Source of the DNA: Methylobacterium mesophilicum
GTDB taxonomy: Bacteria; Pseudomonadota; Alphaproteobacteria; Rhizobiales; Beijerinckiaceae
Length of the DNA stretch: 64,000 nt
Direction: 5' to 3'
Assembly (NCBI RefSeq): GCF_022179445.1
Contig: NZ_BPQU01000006.1
Span: 62,001 to 126,000, forward strand
Part shown: piece by piece, positions 8,792 to 17,145 of the stretch
How positions within the stretch are numbered: the first letter of the stretch is position 1
Layout: each line of letters starts with the position of its first letter
Translations under genes and position numbers: made by a program
Notes under the pieces: model-generated
Told to the model about the DNA's origin: nothing
The model's input: only the letters and a program-made list of their open reading frames with translations
Database searches by the model: none

Positions 8792-9532
8792 ATGGCGCGC
8801 TGGGTCGCAGGGCTGGACGGCTGCCGGGGCGCCTGGGCGGGGGCGCTCCTCGACCTCGACGATCCCGGCCGGCACCGCTGTGCCCTGTTCCCCGACGTGG
8901 CCGCGCTCCTCGACGCGCCGGAGCAGCCGCTGATCGTCGGCATCGACATACCGATCGGCCTGCCGGACCGGATCTTCTCCGGCGGCCGGGGCGCCGACAG
9001 GGCCGCCCGCCTCAGACTCGGCCCGGCACGCTCGTCCGTCTTCCCGATGCCGGCCCGGGCGGCGGTCTACGCGGCGGATTACGACGCGGCCAAGGCCATC
9101 GCCCGGGCGACGAGCGACCCGCCCGTCGCGCCCTCGATCCAGGGCTACAACATCTTCCGCTATGTCCGCGCGGTGGACACGTTGCTGCGGGCGCGGCCGG
9201 AGGCGCTGGCGCGCGTCCACGAGGTCCACCCGGAGGTCGCCTTCCACGCCCTGAACGGTCTCCGGCCCCTCGGCTTGCCCAAGAAGGGTGCCCGGGCCCG
9301 CGAGGGCCATGCGCTGCGCCGGAGCCTGCTGGCGGCGGCGGGCCTGCCGGTCGCCCTGATCGAGGCCCGCACGAAGGGCATGCCCGCCGACGACCATCTC
9401 GACGCCCTCGCCGCCCTGGTGGTGGCCCGGGACATCTTCGAAGGCCGCGCGGTGCCGTTGCCGGACCCGCTGGAGCGGGATGCGTACGGTCTGCCGATGG
9501 TGATCTGGGCGCCGGCCGCGCGTGTGCCGTGA
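8792..9532 (+). CDS. DUF429 domain protein (predicted RNase H-like nuclease)
   Basis: 246 residues from the ATG at MARWVAGLDGCRGAW, preceded by GGGGA. The pattern GLDGCRGAWAGALL, VGIDIPIGLPD and the late acidic DDHLDALAALVVAR is the DUF429 arrangement, which is predicted from structure to adopt an RNase H-like fold with acidic metal ligands (here Asp at GLDG, GIDIP and DDHLDA). The biological substrate is unknown. It is divergent from the citE-like gene with only about 95 bp between start codons. Confidence 0.8.
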   Translation: MARWVAGLDGCRGAWAGALLDLDDPGRHRCALFPDVAALLDAPEQPLIVGIDIPIGLPDRIFSGGRGADRAARLRLGPARSSVFPMPARAAVYAADYDAAKAIARATSDPPVAPSIQGYNIFRYVRAVDTLLRARPEALARVHEVHPEVAFHALNGLRPLGLPKKGARAREGHALRRSLLAAAGLPVALIEARTKGMPADDHLDALAALVVARDIFEGRAVPLPDPLERDAYGLPMVIWAPAARVP

Positions 9533-9622
9533 GCCGCTACAGCAAGGTCTCGCGATCGCTCACAACTTGGTGATCGTGGCAGAGCGGTGTCCGTCCGGGG
9601 GGCCGCGCTCTAGCTCAATTGC

Positions 9623-10138
9623 ATGAGCGAACCGAACACACCCGCGATCCGCCACATCGCCCGGGCGATCGTCCTCGACCCGCAGGACCGAATCCTGCTG
9701 ATCGCCTACGCCTCCGTCCACGCCAGGGGGCCGGACGGCGAGCCGCTCCGCTTCTGGTTCATGCCCGGTGGCGGCCTGGAGCCCGGCGAGGATCACGTCA
9801 CCGCCTGCCGGCGGGAACTGGGCGAGGAGATCGGACGCGACGACGTCGCGATCGGTCCGCAGGTCGCGGCCTGCGACGGCCCGTTCCACCTGTTCCGCCA
9901 ATCGCGGGACGCCCGCGAGCGCTACTTCCTGGCCCGCCTACCCGACGACCGGATCGATACCAGCCGGCTCGCCGAGACCGAGGACAACCCGGTGATCGGA
10001 ACCCGCTGGTGGCCGCTGGCCGAACTCAAGGCGAGCGGCGAGCGCGTCGAGCCGGCAGGGCTGGCCGATCTCGCAGCCGATCTTGCGGCCGGGACTATTC
10101 CGCCCCGGCCGCGCGTTCTGACTTGGCACGATCACTGA
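9623..10138 (+). CDS. Nudix hydrolase
   Basis: 171 residues. It contains a complete Nudix box starting GGLEPGEDHVTACRRELGEE (G-x5-E-x7-RE-x2-EE), preceded by FWFMPGGGLEPGE. Nudix enzymes cleave nucleoside diphosphates linked to other moieties using Mg2+ bound by the box glutamates. The substrate is not predictable. The HARGPDGEPLRFWFMPGGG context resembles the generic MutT-like housecleaning type. It sits just upstream of carbonic anhydrase on the same strand, 45 bp apart. Confidence 0.9.
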   Translation: MSEPNTPAIRHIARAIVLDPQDRILLIAYASVHARGPDGEPLRFWFMPGGGLEPGEDHVTACRRELGEEIGRDDVAIGPQVAACDGPFHLFRQSRDARERYFLARLPDDRIDTSRLAETEDNPVIGTRWWPLAELKASGERVEPAGLADLAADLAAGTIPPRPRVLTWHDH

Positions 10139-10183
10139 TGCGGATCTCGCACCTGCGAAGATCCCGAACCTGAAGGAGATGGC

Positions 10184-10846
10184 ATGTTCCCTGAATTCCT
10201 GACCGAGGGCTACCGCGCGTTCCTGGCCGACCGGTTTCCCACCGAGCGGCGGCGCTTCGCGCAGCTCGCTCAGAGCCAGGAGCCTCAGATCCTGGTGATC
10301 AGCTGCTGCGACAGCCGCGTGGCCCCGGAGGCGATCTTCGATGCCGGCCCCGGTGAATTGTTTGTGATCCGCAACGTGGCCAACATCGTGCCGACCTACG
10401 AGCCGGACGGCGCCTATCACGGCACCTCGGCGGCCATCGAGTTCGCGGTCCAGGCGCTCGAGGTGAAGCACATCGTCGTGCTGGGCCACGCCACCTGCGG
10501 CGGCATCAAGGCCTTCGCCAACAAGGCCGCGCCGCTCTCGAGCAGCAACTTCATCGGCAAGTGGGTCTCTCTGGTGGGCGCCGCGGAGGCTAAGGCCGGC
10601 GATTCGAGCGCGCCGGACTACCTGACCCGGATGGAGCACGCCATGGTCAGCCAGAGCATGGAGAACCTGTTGAGCTTCCCGTTCATCAAAGAGCGGGTCG
10701 AGGACGGCCGGCTCAACATCCACGGCGCGCATTTCGGCGTCGCCAACGGCGTGCTGCTGGTACGGAATCCGGAGACCGGCGACTTCCACCCGGCGGTGGA
10801 CGATGCCGGCCGCAAGATCCTGCCGACCGCGGTGGCCTGCGACTGA
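10184..10846 (+). CDS. Beta-class carbonic anhydrase
   Basis: 220 residues, preceded by a strong AAGGAGAT ribosome-binding site. It interconverts CO2 and bicarbonate with a zinc ion. The zinc ligands are a Cys at 41 or 42 (SCCDSRVAPE), His 102 and Cys 105 (LGHATCGG), and the catalytic Asp-Arg dyad is in CDSR. The N-terminal helix region MFPEFLTEGYRAFLADRF matches the proteobacterial clade. No signal peptide is seen, so it is cytosolic, where it could supply bicarbonate to carboxylases. Confidence 0.93.
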   Translation: MFPEFLTEGYRAFLADRFPTERRRFAQLAQSQEPQILVISCCDSRVAPEAIFDAGPGELFVIRNVANIVPTYEPDGAYHGTSAAIEFAVQALEVKHIVVLGHATCGGIKAFANKAAPLSSSNFIGKWVSLVGAAEAKAGDSSAPDYLTRMEHAMVSQSMENLLSFPFIKERVEDGRLNIHGAHFGVANGVLLVRNPETGDFHPAVDDAGRKILPTAVACD

Positions 10847-10970
10847 GGGGCTGCTTCGAGGCGGAGCACCGGGCGCGATCGCGATCCGGTCGAACTCGGC
10901 TCATAGGCTGGTTTGACTGGAAGGGGCTCCGCGGGGCGACGTATCCGCACGCCAGATATCCAAACCTTCC

Positions 10971-11006
10971 CCTCATCCCTCGAAGTCCGCCGGCGTCAGG
11001 ATGAGG
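10971..11006. repeat. Dispersed palindromic repeat, copy C (minimal)
   Basis: CCTCATCC at 10971 and GGATGAGG near 11006 bracket a short interior (CTCGAAG...GCGTCA). It has the same end sequence as copy A but almost no interior. It lies in the 283-bp gap between carbonic anhydrase and the DUF4142 gene, which otherwise holds no gene. Confidence 0.5.
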
Positions 11007-11099
11007 GCGCGGGGGTGGGAGTGTCCAAGGCAGGACATCTTCGTCGCGACCAGACACGAGAAAGGCGGCGGGCTCGCGCCTGCCGCCTCTCGCCGTGCC

Positions 11100-11117
11100 G
11101 CCCGGCCGAAGCCGGGC
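11100..11117 (-). terminator. Stem-loop downstream of the DUF4142 gene
   Basis: On the minus strand GCCCGGC-TTCG-GCCGGGC forms a 7-bp stem with a stable TTCG tetraloop, about 12 bases after the stop codon. There is no T-run behind it, so it may be a terminator of the weak GC-rich kind or an mRNA 3'-end stabiliser. Confidence 0.45.
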
Positions 11118-11129
11118 GATCCTAAAAGA

Positions 11130-11834
11130 TCACATCGCGCCCGGGAGACGCTGGGCGTGGTCGTAGTGCATCTGAAGGGCCGGCAGGGCCTGCTGGGCGT
11201 AATTGCGAAGGGCCGGGTTCGGGCCGCCCTGAGCGTAGGCCTGGGTCATGGCGATCGTCATCTGGTGCGCCTGGATCTGCTGGCTGGCGTAGAGACGGTC
11301 GAAACGCGGGCCGGCCGGGGTCGCGGACAGCTCGGCGAGCATCGCCTGCTGCTCGGGGCTCGGCGGGACGACCGTCGAGGCGCCGGTGGCCATGGCATCG
11401 CCGCGGCCGAGGCGGCTGCCCGCCGCCGCGCCGTTGGCCGCGCCCGTGCCGACGCCCTGAAGGCCGCCGACCGGGCCGCCCGAAAGGGTGCCGCCGACCA
11501 CACCCGTCGCCGCGCCCACGCCGGCGCCGACAGCGCCGCCCGCCACGGCCAGCGGGGCGGTCACGAGGCCGCCGAGGCCTTCGTCACGAGCCGCCATGTA
11601 GTTGTTCTCGCCGCCAGCCAGCGCCACGTTGGCGGCGCGATGGTCGCGGATGACTTCCTGGGCGAACGACCGCACCTTGGGATTGCGCGACTTGGACAGG
11701 GCGATCTGCGAGGACTGGACCTCGAAGGCGTTCGCCTGCATCGACTGCAAACGGAAATCGTTGGCGCCCTGCGCGAAGGCGGGGGTCGACAGCGCCAGGA
11801 CGAGCGCGGACGCAGCAGCGTAGTTCTTAAGCAT
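11130..11834 (-). CDS. Exported DUF4142 protein interrupted by a glycine-rich segment
   Basis: 234 residues from the ATG at MLKNYAAASALVLALSTPAF, a clear signal peptide ending AFAQ (residue 22). Residues 25-75 (FRLQSMQANAFEVQSSQIAL, then NPKVRSFAQEVIRDH) and 158-232 (AELSATPAGPRFDRLYASQQ, then QIQAHQMTIAMTQAYA) are the two halves of a DUF4142 four-helix, ferritin-like periplasmic domain. Between them, residues about 88-140 are Gly/Ala/Val-rich with repeated GxxxG spacing (GGAVGAGVGAATGVVGG), like a glycine zipper that could insert in membrane. Usual DUF4142 proteins are continuous. The function is unknown. Confidence 0.75.
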   Translation of the reverse strand: MLKNYAAASALVLALSTPAFAQGANDFRLQSMQANAFEVQSSQIALSKSRNPKVRSFAQEVIRDHRAANVALAGGENNYMAARDEGLGGLVTAPLAVAGGAVGAGVGAATGVVGGTLSGGPVGGLQGVGTGAANGAAAGSRLGRGDAMATGASTVVPPSPEQQAMLAELSATPAGPRFDRLYASQQIQAHQMTIAMTQAYAQGGPNPALRNYAQQALPALQMHYDHAQRLPGAM

Positions 11835-12042
11835 GAAAACCTCGAGTACGTGTTGAAGACGCGAAGCGGCCCGCGGGGCCAGCAAAGGTCCGGACCTCGT
11901 CGAAGGTCCAAGATCTCGCAGCCGAAACCGTACGGCGACACGTTCGCGAATTGGTTCGACAACGGGGCTATCGGCTTATGGTTCCTGCCGTTTTCTGCTG
12001 AGAACCTGGGATTTGAGGAACTCCATTTGTGCTGAAGGCTCC

Positions 12043-13191
12043 GTGACCCTGTTCGGAATCCAGGTCCTGCGCGCCGCCGCGGCGCTGATGGTGGTCTGGC
12101 ATCACGCACGGCACGAGGCCGGGCTATTGGCTGCGCGCGGCGCCGGCCCGACCCTCGATCCCGGTACGCTCCTGCCGTGGTGGGGCGGGGTCGACCTGTT
12201 CTTCGTGATCTCGGGCTTCGTCATCGTCCATGCGAGCGGCCGGCTGTTCGGGGCGCCGGGTGGGCGGGCCCGCTTCCTGGCGCACCGCGTCGCCCGGGTG
12301 GTGCCCCTGTACTGGCTGGTGAGCCTGATCGTCCTGGCCCTCGCCCTCGCGCGCCCCGAATGGCTGAGCGATGCCGCGGCCCTCGTCGGCGAGCCGGGCA
12401 CGATCCTGGCCGGGTTCCTGTTCTGGCCGGCGGCCCGGCCGGACGGCGCCATCCAGCCCCTCTACGGCCTCGGCTGGACCCTCAATTACGAGGCGTTCTT
12501 CTACGGGCTCTTCGCCTTCGGGCTGGGCTTCGGCCGGCGCGGCGCCGTGATTTGGCTCGCTCTGGCCCTGGTGCTGCTGGTGACCGCCGGTGCGCTCGTG
12601 CCCGGGCTGCCGGTGCCGATCCGGTTCTGGGCCAACCCGATCGTGCTGGAATTCCTGCTCGGCGCCGGGCTCGCCCTCGCCCATCGGGAGGGGCTTCGGC
12701 CTGGATCCGCATTTCGCCTCGGGCTCGGGGTGACGGGGATTCTCGGCCTGGCCCTGGCCGCACGCCTGCTCGGCGGCGACGGGGCCGCGGATGGGTTCCT
12801 GCGCCCGCTGCTCGTCGGCCTGCCGTCGGCGCTGCTGGTGGCCGCCGCCCTCGGTCCGGAGCGGGACGCCACGGAGATCCGAGCGCTGCCCGCGCCCGCG
12901 CGGGGGCTCGTGATGCTCGGGAACGCCTCCTACGCGCTCTACCTCGTCCACCCGTTCGCGCTGCGCCTCGGGCGCGAGGCGCTGCTGCGGCTCGGCCTCG
13001 CCCCGATCCTGCACCCCTGGGGCAGCGTCGCCGCGATGCTCGTCGGCAGCGTCGCGGCCGCCCTGCTGGTCCACCGGTTCGTCGAGCGGCCGCTGAGCCG
13101 CTGGGCGCGCGACCGCCTGGATCCCGGTGCCGCGCAAAACGGTGTGCGCCCCGTCCCAGCCCCGGTTCCCACCGGGCCTCGGGCGGATTAG
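12043..13191 (+). CDS. Acyltransferase 3 family integral membrane protein
   Basis: About 382 residues with around ten hydrophobic segments. This family transfers acyl groups (often O-acetyl) to cell-surface sugars, lipids or antibiotics. The N-terminus GIQVLRAAAALMVVWHHARH carries the conserved Arg and the His pair, followed by VDLFFVISGFVIV and RRVARVVPLYW-like (HRVARVVPLYWLV). The C-terminus SYALYLVHPF is also typical. I chose the GTG at 12043, which has GAAGG just upstream; a TTG ten codons earlier keeps the frame open. The acceptor is unknown and no polysaccharide genes are nearby. Confidence 0.85.
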   Translation: MTLFGIQVLRAAAALMVVWHHARHEAGLLAARGAGPTLDPGTLLPWWGGVDLFFVISGFVIVHASGRLFGAPGGRARFLAHRVARVVPLYWLVSLIVLALALARPEWLSDAAALVGEPGTILAGFLFWPAARPDGAIQPLYGLGWTLNYEAFFYGLFAFGLGFGRRGAVIWLALALVLLVTAGALVPGLPVPIRFWANPIVLEFLLGAGLALAHREGLRPGSAFRLGLGVTGILGLALAARLLGGDGAADGFLRPLLVGLPSALLVAAALGPERDATEIRALPAPARGLVMLGNASYALYLVHPFALRLGREALLRLGLAPILHPWGSVAAMLVGSVAAALLVHRFVERPLSRWARDRLDPGAAQNGVRPVPAPVPTGPRAD

Positions 13192-13218
13192 CCTCGCGCA
13201 CCGGAGGAGGATGCCGCG

Positions 13219-14082
13219 ATGAAGACCTTGCTCGTACCCGTCGCGATGCACGACGGCCTGACCTCCGTGTTCGAGACCACGCGGCTCGCGGCGTCGCGCT
13301 TCGGCAGCCTGATTGAGGGCGTGTCCCTGCGCCCGGCGCTCGCCGAGTACGTCCCCGTCGACATGGTCGGCGGCATGACCTGGCTGCGCGACGAGGAGGC
13401 CGACCGCGCCGAGGCCGAGGAGGCCGGCGGCCGCTTCGTCGCCTTCATGGATGCGGCCGGGATCCCGCGGCACGCCCGCGACGGCCTGTGCATCCCCGAG
13501 AAAGTGGCGGATGCCGGGCCGCGCTACCGCTGGCGGCAGGACGTGCCCACCGGCGACGCGTTCCTGGGCCAATACGCCCGGCTGTTCTCGGCCACCGTGG
13601 TCGGACGCCCGGGGACCACCGACAACGCCCCGCGGATGACCACCTTCGAGACCGCGCTGTTCGAGGGCGGCCGGCCGATCCTGCTGGCGCCACCGGTCGC
13701 CCCGACGTCACTCGGCGAGGCGATCCTGATCGCCTGGAACGGCTCCACCGAGACCGCCCGGGCGGTGGCCTTCGCGATGCCGTTCCTGCGCCGGGCCGAG
13801 CGGGTGCTGGTGCTCAGCGTCGAGGGCGGCATGGTTCCGGGGCCGAGCGCACAGGACCTCGCCCAGGCGTTGGCATGCGAGGGCGTGGCGGCCTCGCACC
13901 GCTCTCTTCCGTCCGGCCGGCGCGCGCCGGGCGAGACCTTTTTGGCGGAAGCCAAGGCGTTTGGCTGCGATCTGCTGATCAAGGGCGCCTACACCCAGAG
14001 CCGCTTGCGCCAGATGATTTTCGGCGGCGTCACCAGCCACGTCCTGGCCCATGCCGACATGCCGGTGCTGCTGGCGCATTGA
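13219..14082 (+). CDS. Universal stress protein, tandem-domain type
   Basis: 287 residues preceded by GGAGGAGG. The start MKTLLVPVAMHDGL and the second half (EAILIAWNGSTETARAVAFA ... DLLIKGAYTQSRLRQMIFGG) are two UspA-like halves; the ending GGVTSHVLAHADMPVLLAH is the classic Usp C-terminus. The first half lacks a clear ATP-binding G-2x-G-9x-G(S/T) motif, while the second keeps a related GAYTQSRLRQMIFGGVTSHV. A role in stress adaptation is a family expectation only. It is 28 bp after the acyltransferase gene. Confidence 0.88.
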   Translation: MKTLLVPVAMHDGLTSVFETTRLAASRFGSLIEGVSLRPALAEYVPVDMVGGMTWLRDEEADRAEAEEAGGRFVAFMDAAGIPRHARDGLCIPEKVADAGPRYRWRQDVPTGDAFLGQYARLFSATVVGRPGTTDNAPRMTTFETALFEGGRPILLAPPVAPTSLGEAILIAWNGSTETARAVAFAMPFLRRAERVLVLSVEGGMVPGPSAQDLAQALACEGVAASHRSLPSGRRAPGETFLAEAKAFGCDLLIKGAYTQSRLRQMIFGGVTSHVLAHADMPVLLAH

Positions 14083-14143
14083 CGGTGATCGGAACCGCCG
14101 CGCGCGCCTGGCGTTCGGCCACGGCAGCCGGATCAGGATCACC

Positions 14144-14749
14144 GTGACGACATTCGCGACTCGTTTCCTCCTCGCCGCCCTGATGATGGTCGCCGGTGCG
14201 ACCGCCGTCCGGGCGCAGACGACCACCGTGCGGTTCCGCGGCATCGTAGACTGGGCCGAGGCCGACCGGATCCAGATCCGCCGGCCCGGCGGCAGCACGC
14301 TGACCCTGCGAATGAACCCCCGGACCCGCGTCTTCGCCGTGACTGAGGCGGCCCTGCGCAACATCAAGCCCGAGAGCTACGTCAGCGTTCTGGCTACGCC
14401 CGGCGCCGAGCCGGTTCGGGCCAAGGCCGTGACGCTGTATTCCCCCTCTGAGCGCGGCTTCGAGGCTGGGACCCAGCCTTGGGATACCGACCCGGGCGCG
14501 ACCCTCACGGCGGGCTGGGTTGCCGACCTTCAGCGCGGGCGCCCGCTCCGGTTGACGTTGGGTTACGGCGGCGGCCAGGCGAGCTTTTCGGTGCCGGATG
14601 GGACCCCGGTCACCGCCATCGCTCCCGGTGAGAAGGCCCTGCTCGAACCGGGCGCGGCCGTCACCCTGTTCGCCCAGTCCGGGTCGGACGGGACCCTCTC
14701 TGTCGGCACGATCGCGGTGGGCCGTCAGGGGGCGGTGCCTTCCTTTTGA
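14144..14749 (+). CDS. Exported protein of unknown function
   Basis: 201 residues starting at GTG; residues 1-25 (TFATRFLLAALMMVAGATAV then RAQ) are a signal peptide with an A-x-A-type site. The mature part begins TTTVRFRGIVDWAEADRIQI and is rich in short beta-strands (LTLRMNPRTRVFAV, YVSVLATPG), similar in style to small periplasmic OB-fold or DUF5666-like proteins. I do not recognise the family. An ATG within the hydrophobic stretch is a less likely start because it would remove half the signal. The gene follows the stress protein on the same strand by 61 bp. Confidence 0.65.
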   Translation: MTTFATRFLLAALMMVAGATAVRAQTTTVRFRGIVDWAEADRIQIRRPGGSTLTLRMNPRTRVFAVTEAALRNIKPESYVSVLATPGAEPVRAKAVTLYSPSERGFEAGTQPWDTDPGATLTAGWVADLQRGRPLRLTLGYGGGQASFSVPDGTPVTAIAPGEKALLEPGAAVTLFAQSGSDGTLSVGTIAVGRQGAVPSF

Positions 14750-14831
14750 CGATTGCGTTGCTGCGGCTGCGTTCTTGATCCGCGCATCGGGCAGGCGCGC
14801 CGCGGTCCAGGCTGCGCTACAGGTTCGAGTT

Positions 14832-15251
14832 ATGACCGAGTCCGCCTTCGCCCTCGATCCGCGCCTGGCCGCCGACACCGTCGAGGTGGGTGACCTCGCT
14901 CTGTGCCGCGTGCTGCTGATGGACGATGCCCGGTTCCCCTGGCTGATCCTGGTGCCGCGCCGGCCGGACGTCTCCGAGACTACCGACCTGTCCGAGGCCG
15001 ACGCCGCGGCGCTGTGGCGGGAGATCCGCATCGCCACCGGGGTGATGCAGGCGCTGTCGAAGCCCGATAAGGTCAATGTCGGGGCGCTGGGCAACGTCGT
15101 GGCGCAACTCCACGTCCACGTGGTCGGCCGGTTCCGCTCCGACCCGGCCTGGCCGGGCCCGGTTTGGGGTTTCGAAAGCCGAAAACCTTATCCGTTCCAT
15201 GCCCGCGCCCAGCTGATCGAGCGCGCCGGCACCCTGTTCTCCGCGGCTTGA
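14832..15251 (+). CDS. HIT domain protein
   Basis: 139 residues. HIT proteins hydrolyse nucleotide phosphoramidates or dinucleoside polyphosphates with a catalytic histidine. The motif here is QLHVHVVGRF (His 93 and 95), the variant common in proteobacterial HIT proteins of this length in which the first and last motif histidines are replaced. VLLMDDARFPWLILVPRR at the N-terminus is also typical. It ends 6 bp before nudC, so the two are probably co-transcribed; both deal with nucleotide by-products. Confidence 0.88.
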   Translation: MTESAFALDPRLAADTVEVGDLALCRVLLMDDARFPWLILVPRRPDVSETTDLSEADAAALWREIRIATGVMQALSKPDKVNVGALGNVVAQLHVHVVGRFRSDPAWPGPVWGFESRKPYPFHARAQLIERAGTLFSAA

Positions 15252-15257
15252 ACCCGT

Positions 15258-16157
15258 ATGACCGATCCCCGCGACACCCTCGGCTTCGTCCGCAACCGCC
15301 TCGACCGGCACTCGGCGGAGCAGCCCGAGGAGGCGGTGCCTCCGTTCGATGCACCGGACGCACGCCTCGTCGTGATCTGCGGCGACCGGATCGTGCTGCG
15401 CGGGTCTACCGCGCTGATCACCCCGGCCGAGGCGCCGGACCTGTCCGACACGCGCATCTTCCTGGGCCATCGGGACGGGCGGCCGGTCTTCGCCGCGTCG
15501 GCGCCGGCCGAGGCCGCGGAGGGTTTTGCCGCCGGCGGGACCCGCACCCTCGACCTGCGCGCCATCGCCACCGAATCCGCCGTCGAGGCCGAGGAACTGG
15601 GTCTGCTGGCGGTGGCCAAGTCGATGCTCGACTGGCACGCCCGACACGGCTTCTGCGCCAATTGCGGCACGGCCACCGCGGCGAAGGCCGGGGGTTTCCG
15701 CCGGGAATGCCCATCCTGCAACGCCCACCACTTCCCCCGGGTCGACCCGGTGGTGATCATGCTGGTGCGCCGGGGTGAGACCTGCCTGCTGGGGCGCGGC
15801 CCCCATTTCCGCCCCCACATGTATTCCTGCCTCGCCGGATTCCTGGAGCCCGGCGAGACCATCGAGGACGCGGTGCGCCGCGAAGTGTTCGAGGAGACGC
15901 GGATCCGCGTCGGCGCGGTCACATACCGGACCTCGCAGCCCTGGCCGTTCCCGTCCTCGCTGATGCTGGGCTGCGCCGCTGAGGCCCTCGACGGCGACAT
16001 TGTCACCGACCCGAGCGAGTTGGAGGACGCCCGCTGGTTCGACCGCGCCGCGGTCGCCGCCATGCTGGCCGGCACCCACCCCGAGGGCATCCAGTCCCCG
16101 CCGCCCATGGCGATCGCCAACTACCTGATGCGGGCGTTCGTGGCCGGCGAAACCTGA
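15258..16157 (+). CDS. nudC: NADH pyrophosphatase / mRNA-decapping Nudix hydrolase
   Basis: 299 residues. NudC cleaves NADH to NMNH and AMP and removes NAD caps from RNA. It has a four-cysteine zinc ribbon (Cys 133, 136, 151, 154: FCANCG ... CPSC), a Nudix box from residue 184 (GFLEPGETIEDAVRREVFEE) and the diagnostic SQPWPFPSSLMLG array about ten residues after it. The length suits the alphaproteobacterial form with a longer N-terminal domain. It is convergent with the DUF6883 gene, with only 15 bp between stop codons. Confidence 0.95.
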   Translation: MTDPRDTLGFVRNRLDRHSAEQPEEAVPPFDAPDARLVVICGDRIVLRGSTALITPAEAPDLSDTRIFLGHRDGRPVFAASAPAEAAEGFAAGGTRTLDLRAIATESAVEAEELGLLAVAKSMLDWHARHGFCANCGTATAAKAGGFRRECPSCNAHHFPRVDPVVIMLVRRGETCLLGRGPHFRPHMYSCLAGFLEPGETIEDAVRREVFEETRIRVGAVTYRTSQPWPFPSSLMLGCAAEALDGDIVTDPSELEDARWFDRAAVAAMLAGTHPEGIQSPPPMAIANYLMRAFVAGET

Positions 16158-16172
16158 GCCGTCCGTGCAGTT

Positions 16173-16511
16173 CTAGCTCTGCGGATAGGCGGTGACGAAG
16201 ACGCCGTCGCCCGTTTCCTGATGGCGCAACACTGACAGGACGTTGCGGCTCGTGCCATCCGGCATCGGCATGCGGCCCTCGACGGCGAGCTGAGCGCCGG
16301 AGCGTCCGTGCCGGATACTGACGACCGGGTTCGTGGCGACACGTTCAAGCAGGGCGTCGGCCAGTGCCTTCGGATCGTCCGGGCGGAAGCCGGGCGCACT
16401 GAAGAATGTGGCTTTGGATCCACCGTCCGGATGCGCCAGATCGAGCAGGTAGTGGACGATCTTCTCGTGCGGAACGAGCACGTTCTTGAAGGGAACACGG
16501 GAGCCGATCAA
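16173..16511 (-). CDS. DUF6883 domain protein
   Basis: 112 residues. The stretch VPHEKIVHYLLDLAHPDGGS followed by KATFF is the hallmark of DUF6883, small proteins found alone and as C-terminal modules of polymorphic toxins and related systems. The remainder (ADALLERVATNPVVSIRHGR, then VLSVLRHQETGDGVFVTAYP) predicts a compact alpha/beta fold. The start overlaps the DUF4926 stop by four bases (ATGA), so the two are coupled. No catalytic residues can be assigned; conserved His and Asp in the HPDGGSK loop are candidates. Confidence 0.75.
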   Translation of the reverse strand: MIGSRVPFKNVLVPHEKIVHYLLDLAHPDGGSKATFFSAPGFRPDDPKALADALLERVATNPVVSIRHGRSGAQLAVEGRMPMPDGTSRNVLSVLRHQETGDGVFVTAYPQS

Positions 16512-16759
16512 AAGATCGGTTCCGCCGTGACTCGGAACTGGTCCGGTTTGAACGTGATGAGGGCCGCGAAGGGTTTGGTGAACTCGACTTCGTAGGCCGC
16601 CCCCCGCGCCCAGGTCCCGACGATCGTGCCCTCGCTTCCGGCTGGCAGGATGTGCCCGTCCTCAGTCTCGTGATGATCGACAAGCGCGATCCAGCTCAGC
16701 TCGCGGATCGCGGCACTTTGCCCCAAAGCTCGGCCGTAGAAGGTCGAGTCAAATGACAT
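16508..16759 (-). CDS. DUF4926 domain protein
   Basis: 83 residues. The core ELSWIALVDHHETEDGHILPAG leading to GSEGTIVGTWARGAAYEVEF matches DUF4926, a small SH3-like beta-barrel family (pattern D-G-x-LPAGxxGTIV-x-aYEVEF) frequently found beside DUF6883. The conserved pairing and 4-bp overlap suggest they act together, possibly as partner proteins of a toxin/immunity type, but this is inference. It lies 98 bp downstream of the RelE gene on the same strand. Confidence 0.75.
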   Translation of the reverse strand: MSFDSTFYGRALGQSAAIRELSWIALVDHHETEDGHILPAGSEGTIVGTWARGAAYEVEFTKPFAALITFKPDQFRVTAEPIF

Positions 16760-16857
16760 GCGATTATTCTACCGCGGATCACGCCGGCCAGCAAAAGCTA
16801 TGGGCGTGATTGCTTCGGCATTGCCAATGCTGGATCGTGACTCCACCCCCGGCTGAG

Positions 16858-17145
16858 TCATCGTTTCTGCGCCGTCCGGTACACGTCGTCCCGGCTGCGC
16901 TTGCCGACAGCGATCACGGTCACCGTGATCGCTGCATCGCTGACTCGGTAAACCAAGCGATAGCCGGCGGCGCGCAGCTTGATCTTGTAGCAATCCTTCA
17001 GTTCTGCGCCGTGCAGCCTGTCCGCCGGGACATGGGGTGTCTCCAACCGCTCAGCGAGCTTGGCCTTGAACTGCTGGCGGATGGTGTCGCCGAGCTTGCG
17101 CCATTCCTTCAGAGCGGAGGGAAGGAATTGCAGCTCATAGCTCAT
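16858..17145 (-). CDS. RelE/ParE-family toxin
   Basis: 95 residues. The sequence MSYELQFLPSALKEWRKLGD, the ribosome-facing basic LHGAELKDCYKIKLRAAGYR and LVYRVSDAAITVTVIAVGKR follow the RelE fold closely, including the conserved Lys/Arg positions and the YRLVY strand. RelE toxins cut mRNA in the ribosomal A site. The start overlaps the antitoxin stop by 11 bp, the usual type II toxin-antitoxin layout with the antitoxin first. Confidence 0.9.
   Translation of the reverse strand: MSYELQFLPSALKEWRKLGDTIRQQFKAKLAERLETPHVPADRLHGAELKDCYKIKLRAAGYRLVYRVSDAAITVTVIAVGKRSRDDVYRTAQKR

Noticed and set aside
7348..8949. A 533-codon frame joining the citE-like region to dUTPase
   Set aside because: Only the last 156 codons resemble a protein (dUTPase). 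The rest is the citE-like gene in the wrong frame, and a GTG overlapping the citE-like stop gives a clean start.
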